64,000 nt of DNA, taken from contig OX235264.1 in assembly GCA_944472135.2 (NCBI GenBank), positions 94,622,319 through 94,686,318 of the forward strand, given 5' to 3'. The first letter of the stretch is position 1, and each line of letters starts with the position of its first letter. The position numbers were made by a program, and so were the translations under genes. The DNA is from Trichobilharzia regenti (lineage: Eukaryota; Platyhelminthes; Trematoda; Strigeidida; Schistosomatidae). Below, in pieces: positions 58,771 through 64,000 of this stretch. Below the pieces are notes generated by a model, which was not told the DNA's origin, searched no databases, and saw nothing but the letters and a program-made list of their open reading frames with translations.

Positions 58771-58959
58771 ATGTCTATTGGATATATGGCATTGTACAGT
58801 AGCATGATTTACTTGGAGACACTTTTGGTGCACATTCTATTGTTCATTAGTACACCATATTGTCACCACACAACTGCTGAAGTCAATCTACTCCTCCCAC
58901 CTGACAAATATTCGATCACTTCTATTGCAGTTTTTCATCATTTGAGAAATATGTTGTAG
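58771..58959 (+). CDS. Small ATG frame with hydrophobic N-terminus, copy 2
   Basis: Same 62 residues as 26,665-26,853; flanking DNA differs by scattered substitutions and indels. Confidence 0.3.
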   Translation: MSIGYMALYSSMIYLETLLVHILLFISTPYCHHTTAEVNLLLPPDKYSITSIAVFHHLRNML

Positions 58960-59924
58960 GAGTTCAAATAATATCCCCTCCATTTTGTTGTTCATATGTT
59001 AGAGCTACATTCTTTTGAAACCACTGTGTAAATCTAGTGCAATGAGTATCAGAAACAAGATCCGGATATTGAAAACTGGTCTGAAATCAGTGCTTCACTA
59101 TGTATCAGATAATTGAGGCATGCGTCATGGAAAGAATTTTCAACAGCCTGTTGACTTCCATCAACAGTATTCATAGCAACATAGTGAATTTCAGATGGTG
59201 AGAAAGGACAAGCAGCTGTGAGTCGTGACTGAAGATGGAAGCCATATCTGATGTAGGATTATTATTCTCTTCGATTTTATATATTATTATTTTATGTATA
59301 TTCCCTAGTGTTGAGAACACAACAAACGGCTCCGGTAGCACATCTTCCCTTCATCCTGTTCCCAAATGTCCTGTTGAATTGACCTCACGATAGTACAAAG
59401 GCTTTGATATCCTCCTCAAAAGATCTCGTCAATGCCACCCTTGAACTCACCAGTTATATGTGTGATGCCATTAAATTGTCTCCAGTAATTCTGTGATTCC
59501 CCAAATGCATTTGTTGAGTGACGAGTTGTTTGTCAGGCATACGTGATTAGGCTTTCTGGTCATCTGGTCCTGAATATGGAGAGAGAGAATATGTTGATAA
59601 AAGACCTAGGTGTGTGGAAAGTGCTATTCGTGTCACACACATCAAATCTGAGGCATACAGAAGTACTGATTTCTCATCACAGTTATAATGGGCGATTTGT
59701 GCGTATTACCAACTGCAGGAGGTTTCCACATTGGTTTCAGACTAATGAAGATCTGTCTTGCCCTCACGATCCTGATGTACAATTATTATGATTATTAATC
59801 TCACCATATATTTTTTTTGCTCTCAAATACACGTAAAAGATACTTCCTGTATGAGAGTAGGATTAACTTCAACGCTGCTCAAGGGTTAGATATGATATTC
59901 GGTTTTCCAGACTGAACAGGGTGG

Positions 59925-59990
59925 AGAGGGAATTCGAACCCTGCATCTGCTGACTAAGTGTCGAAGGAAGCAAACTACTTGACATCCTCA
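59925..59990 (-). ncRNA. tRNA-like B-box relic
   Basis: Minus strand reads GCAGGGTTCGAATTCCCTC, a good pol III B box in a T-arm-like hairpin, but I cannot find a matching A box or acceptor stem. It lies in the segment that is extra in this arm. Confidence 0.3.
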
Positions 59991-60266
59991 TTCATTCCAC
60001 CTGCAGTTGAAATGAAGCTGCCTAAATAAGTGGAAGAAGTGACTACCTTCAGATGTCTGTGGTTGCTGGAGATCGTTGCTTGACTTTGGGGACAACAAGT
60101 TGGCACTGATGAATCGTTTTTATTCATATGATGGAATTAGAAGGCATATTTGATAGCAGGAGCCTAGGGTGGTTAATGTCGACTGGTCATTACTCACAGT
60201 ATATTGCATTTTATTCGTGTGGAGTTATCGTCCAGTTCGTTAAATCCAGCTAATTTCATGTGCGCG

Positions 60267-60602
60267 TTATTCTGAACGATGGAGGCAGCAGTATGTTTTG
60301 GAGCCAATTGTGGGTGAGAAGGTTTCATGACTTGGGAAGCACTTCAATGTGGATCGAAAAATATCGAGATTTACAAGGGAGAGATCTAGTACTTGTGAAT
60401 TCGAAACCTGCCCTACATTATTCACCATCTGGTCAAAACAATCACTTGCTTCAGCGTTGGTAGACATGAAGATATCTAGAGGTGTAATCCGCCAAAATTT
60501 ACGTGGACTCCACTTTTCAAGGGGCTTGGTTAAACAGTTAGCTTCGTGAAGAATGTGTCTCCGTCGAGTGAATGTGGATGTGACATGAGTGAAGTATGCC
60601 AT
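60267..60602 (-). CDS. Unknown 111-codon ATG frame
   Basis: Longer version of 14,942-15,166 (RHILHEANCLTKPLEKW, then KCFPSHETFSPTIGS, ending LHRSE). There are several cysteines and no signal peptide. Unrecognised. Confidence 0.25.
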   Translation of the reverse strand: MAYFTHVTSTFTRRRHILHEANCLTKPLEKWSPRKFWRITPLDIFMSTNAEASDCFDQMVNNVGQVSNSQVLDLSLVNLDIFRSTLKCFPSHETFSPTIGSKTYCCLHRSE

Positions 60603-60638
60603 TTTTGTATCTTAACAGAAGGCTGTCTGCGGAAATCC

Positions 60639-60824
60639 ATGGTAGTTTTGCAGGGGTGGAGAGAATTGCTTGCTTCTCTATCCATTTTTACTGTTTCATG
60701 GATGTTGATTTTATACTACTCATCACTGATAAGTAGTATGCCTCAGTATATTATTTGCCTTAATAATAATACTAGTCGTTGGGGACAATATTTTGACACA
60801 GCACAGAATATTCTGTGCAGATGA
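60639..60824 (+). CDS. Unknown 61-codon ATG frame with hydrophobic N-terminus, copy 2
   Basis: Counterpart of 14,720-14,905; hydrophobic segment then CLNNNTSRWGQYFD. It is read divergently from the 111-codon frame. Confidence 0.2.
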   Translation: MVVLQGWRELLASLSIFTVSWMLILYYSSLISSMPQYIICLNNNTSRWGQYFDTAQNILCR

Positions 60825-60977
60825 ATCACAAATTCTCGACATTTGCCGAATGACATTCAAGTAAACTAGCAGATTCCACTGAATGGTCCCTAGTCAATAT
60901 CCGTTTCCCTCTTCACATATATTGGGTGATGGGTTTTTCGTTGGTCCTGGTGATCTGATCTTCAGTATGGAGACAAC

Positions 60978-61220
60978 GTGTCTGTTGGTCGAAAACTGAG
61001 GCGTGTTGAAAGTGCTTTTCGTGTTTCGCACGCCATTTGCAGTATTCAGTTCAAACATTTTTCTAACATTCGGTGGAAATTGTTACCTACCGCTCGTTTG
61101 AGGCTCTTGAGAAGTGCACAGGCGGGCTTCTATGATAAACCGAATCAAGTATACTCAATGTGTGTTCTGAACAAGCCATCATTCAGAGAGTGCTTTTCAA
61201 GTAGATCCAGTCATCCATAA
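60978..61220 (+). CDS. Unknown 80-codon basic frame, copy 1
   Basis: Same residues as 25,420-25,662. It starts with GTG inside a longer open stretch. Confidence 0.25.
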   Translation: MSVGRKLRRVESAFRVSHAICSIQFKHFSNIRWKLLPTARLRLLRSAQAGFYDKPNQVYSMCVLNKPSFRECFSSRSSHP

Positions 61221-61381
61221 TTGATATTTTCTGCAAATTCCCGGCTATTCATCATCTCCAAGCAATGTGATTGGAGATGGCACACCTGACATCCTAGACA
61301 CAGATAGTCACAACAGCTAATCAAGCACCAGAATGTAAGAAAATCCATTCATTAGAACCACTTGCTTCAATCAGGAATAAA

Positions 61382-61573
61382 GTGGTAGTGTCACGAATTT
61401 ATAATTGTCAGTTAACGCTCATCTATCGACCAATGACCAGGACTCAATCAAGTATAGATTTATGCTCGGTGATGTCAGCACGACAGGAGATTTGTGGACT
61501 TAGCTATAGGTGTTACGAAAAATATATTGAAATATTTCTTGTCCTGATACCACTCGCAATAACAAAGTCGTAA
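61382..61573 (+). CDS. Unknown 63-codon frame, copy 3
   Basis: Follows the preceding frame on the same strand, 161 bases on. Cysteine-containing (CGLSYRCYEKY). Unrecognised. Confidence 0.2.
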   Translation: MVVSRIYNCQLTLIYRPMTRTQSSIDLCSVMSARQEICGLSYRCYEKYIEIFLVLIPLAITKS

Positions 61574-61959
61574 ATGGCTTAGTGAATGAAATAGCTATCT
61601 ATGATGGGAGGACATAGATGAATACTCAGACCTCCTCAATGAATTGCAACGGGTGTCATAGACTGTTGCAGTCGCTGATATCAAAGTCTAATATCCAAAG
61701 ATGTAGGAAAACTATTTGAGCTGTTATATTCGTGAGGATTCAAAACTGGATTGGAGTACATATTACATCACGTATTCATATGAATAGCAGAACCATCGAT
61801 GGTACAGGGATGTTGATCAAATTTCTGTGCCTGTATTGAAATCTATGCCGTGATGCGAACAGGCAACAGTGACGCATATCAAGGCATTTTCTAATTCCGC
61901 GCCTCACATTGAAATCACACGTTTACTTACAAATAATTTTGTCCAACTTAAAGTGAATG

Positions 61960-63690
61960 CAGATAATCAACGCAGCCCAGAACGTGAAGCATGAGGGAGA
62001 ATATTTTCGTGTTAAATGTGAGACGCTGAGAGTAGTTGTAAAACATGAATTTTCGTATATGCCTTTCTATAATTAGATTATTCGGATGACTGATGACTGC
62101 TCAAGATAAGAAATGGTGAATTTTAATTATTGTTGATTGAATTTATGTCACTGATAACATGAGTTGTTTGCAATACAACTAGATTTATGCAAAAACAGGT
62201 AAAAATCTTTGAGAAAAGTGATCATTCTGGTGATTGAGATCTTTTTATGTGGCAAGATTATTAGCCTCATGCATGTACGTTACCTTCCAAAACCGAAAAG
62301 TTATAATTAAATAAGGTTGAATAAATGAAATGAAGTTATAATATCAATGAATGGAAGAGCGGGATAGCATCCACTAAACAATGAAGTGATCAGTGAGGAG
62401 AAGAAATCAGAAAGACAGACTGTGTGCAGACTGACATAATCATCATCATCATCATGAATTACAAGTAAAGATAAAGTCAATGAAATATTATGTGAATATC
62501 TGAACTGAACAACTCATCGATTCACACAGACAAAATTACCCACTGACGGAATTCACAAATTTTGGCTTCCACCAGATTATCAGATATGTTGAGTCAGGCT
62601 GACCTGATGACATTACTGAAAATCACACAAAATCTACTGTCTCACAAACATAAAAGGCATGATATGTGTTAATTACTGTTATCATTGAGAAATATGCGTT
62701 ATCATTATCGTGTCAGGAGTTTGTTTTATTTACAAACAAGATAGATGTTAAGAGAAGCCGATCACAGTCATTTGATTGGATGTGGTAGCCAAGTGATTGT
62801 GTTTCTGGCATCGAATTCGCATATGGTATTAGGAAGCGAGAGAGCACGGGCATAATGCAAATAAGTTCGTGAGGCTTTCGAGGGTAGTATCTACAGAAAC
62901 AACTCAAATTCGAACTGATGGAAGAAAATCAAATTCTTGAGAAATGATTTGGAAGCTATTCCAGGAGTATTAGATTAACCACTGCTACTATGAATATGGA
63001 GTGATATTGGTGCGACCGTCTCAAGACTGGTTGAGAGTTTCCCACAAAATGTCCTGTTTAAGTCAAGTAGCTGGTGAAGTGTGTGCTAGACTCCAGTAGA
63101 GTGCTGCGCATGCCCCAGTGTTTTGGTGCTCATCAGTGAACATTGTGGTGAAAATACGTACCAGTCATTTGCATTGAGGAGGTCTTATGCACAACAACCA
63201 ACAATGGAGTCTGTCACCGAAATGTGGTTATTCTAGAAATCGTTCGACTTCTCTATTGATGATCACGTAGGTTTGTTGTTCGACTACAAGAAATCATACC
63301 TGAATTATTCTGCTTGTTGTTATGCTACCACTCAGAGCCTTCGATTCACTGTTGATTGGTATTTCTACACCGATATATGTCACGACAAACGATGACGGAT
63401 GAAAGTCAGACCTGAGTGATGTCGATAGTGGACGGCCATTTCGCATGAATCAAAATGATACGAATCCTACTATCATTGCTTTGGCAAGGATTCACACGGG
63501 AGCAATGTGTTTGTGAGAAGCGAACACTTTCTAATTCCTCTTTGTACGGATTCGAATTACTCTACTTGTATTTCCCAACACAACGTATTATTGCATCCTT
63601 CCATTTATCCATGTCTGACCAATTACTGGTGAAGCATAGCGCCAACAAAAAATAATAAGACCACCATATATGTATATATATAATATATTT
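61960..63690. repeat. Loop-type module, copy 3
   Basis: Direct match to 43,320-45,020, with a longer CAT run (62,436-62,455) and an AT run at 63,665-63,690. Confidence 0.6.
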
Positions 63691-64000
63691 CATGAATCAA
63701 TTTACATTATCGACTGAGCACGGAGGATTTCACTCACTCGTTCACACCTGCTGCTATTCATCATTGTCTGAAACACGTATAACCACATCCTATATCACAT
63801 CGGCTTCTCCGAGATTCAGGTCACAGCCTAGGGAGATGAAAAATGCCAGGTTGACTTATGCCTTCATGCTGAAAACGTCACTGAGTGCCATGAAATCAAT
63901 GCCATGTATTTAACACCTAGCTTTAGGTAAGGTTGTTTGGCTGGTTGATATAACTCCGAAATTTTAAAGTTCTTGAATGGTTACATCGTGACCGAGACCC

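Larger units (their letters stand above)
55114..64000 (-). repeat. Outer palindrome, right arm
   Basis: Reverse complement of 22,640-31,089, running off the window. It has about 1.3 kb extra (59.5-60.8 kb) that otherwise occurs only at 14.3-15.2 kb. The last ~200 bases are strongly diverged from the left arm. Confidence 0.85.

Noticed and set aside
1..64000. CRISPR arrays, operons or bacterial genes
   Set aside because: No regularly spaced short repeats, no ribosome-binding sites with long tandem genes, and clear eukaryotic signals instead.
22640..64000. Pure assembly artefact producing the palindromes
   Set aside because: The arms carry many private substitutions, indels and mosaic variants, which simple duplication of the same contig would not create. 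It still needs spanning reads for proof.

Overview
The window looks like animal (eukaryotic) DNA, most likely from a parasitic flatworm and probably a schistosome-like trematode. This is inferred from decayed RTE-clade (SR2-like) non-LTR retrotransposons with recognisable reverse transcriptase blocks, AT-rich composition, small exons with GT-AG introns, TATA boxes and AATAAA signals. There is no prokaryotic gene organisation. I cannot prove the species. The architecture (nested near-identical palindromes and duplications) is of the kind seen in ampliconic, often sex-linked, regions, but nothing here proves a W chromosome.

Layout. Almost everything is built from about ten modules reused in both orientations. 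Positions 1-11,735 are repeated almost base for base at 31,531-43,266. Inside each copy lies a smaller inverted repeat (6,215-7,505 against 10,345-11,635) around a 2.8 kb spacer. Positions 33,433-43,309 and 45,168-55,084 form a palindrome with about 9.9 kb arms and a 1.86 kb loop. Outside it, 22,640-31,089 and 55,114-64,000 form a second, more diverged inverted pair, so 22.6-64 kb is a palindrome inside a palindrome. Positions 11.7-22.6 kb are a patchwork of the same modules plus one stretch (15.55-17.4 kb) with no other copy here.

Most notable content. The small inverted repeat carries a compact two-exon gene present seven times (starts at 6,723+, 11,127-, 22,126-, 38,249+, 42,666-, 45,847+, 50,270-). 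Each copy has a TATA-like box, an ATG, a 102-base intron, a stop and a polyadenylation signal. The predicted 47-residue product has a signal peptide, a Lys-Arg cleavage site and a C-terminal QKEPFRY-Gly-Arg. This is the layout of a precursor for a single amidated neuropeptide-like peptide. The exons look identical in all seven copies, while flanking DNA has diverged in places. Six of the seven copies form three convergent pairs around a spacer with an open frame for a four-cysteine protein domain and a polyadenylation signal.

Other content: two long decayed RTE copies, six copies of a second RTE fragment with an FADD box, two minus-strand RT fragments, a 1.5 kb element with about 185 bp terminal inverted repeats holding a decayed host-like gene fragment (three full copies, one truncated), six copies of a hydrophobic terminal-exon-like frame, and several short conserved frames I do not recognise. 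Small frames are given low confidence. Copy-to-copy comparisons were made by eye, so no identity percentages are given.
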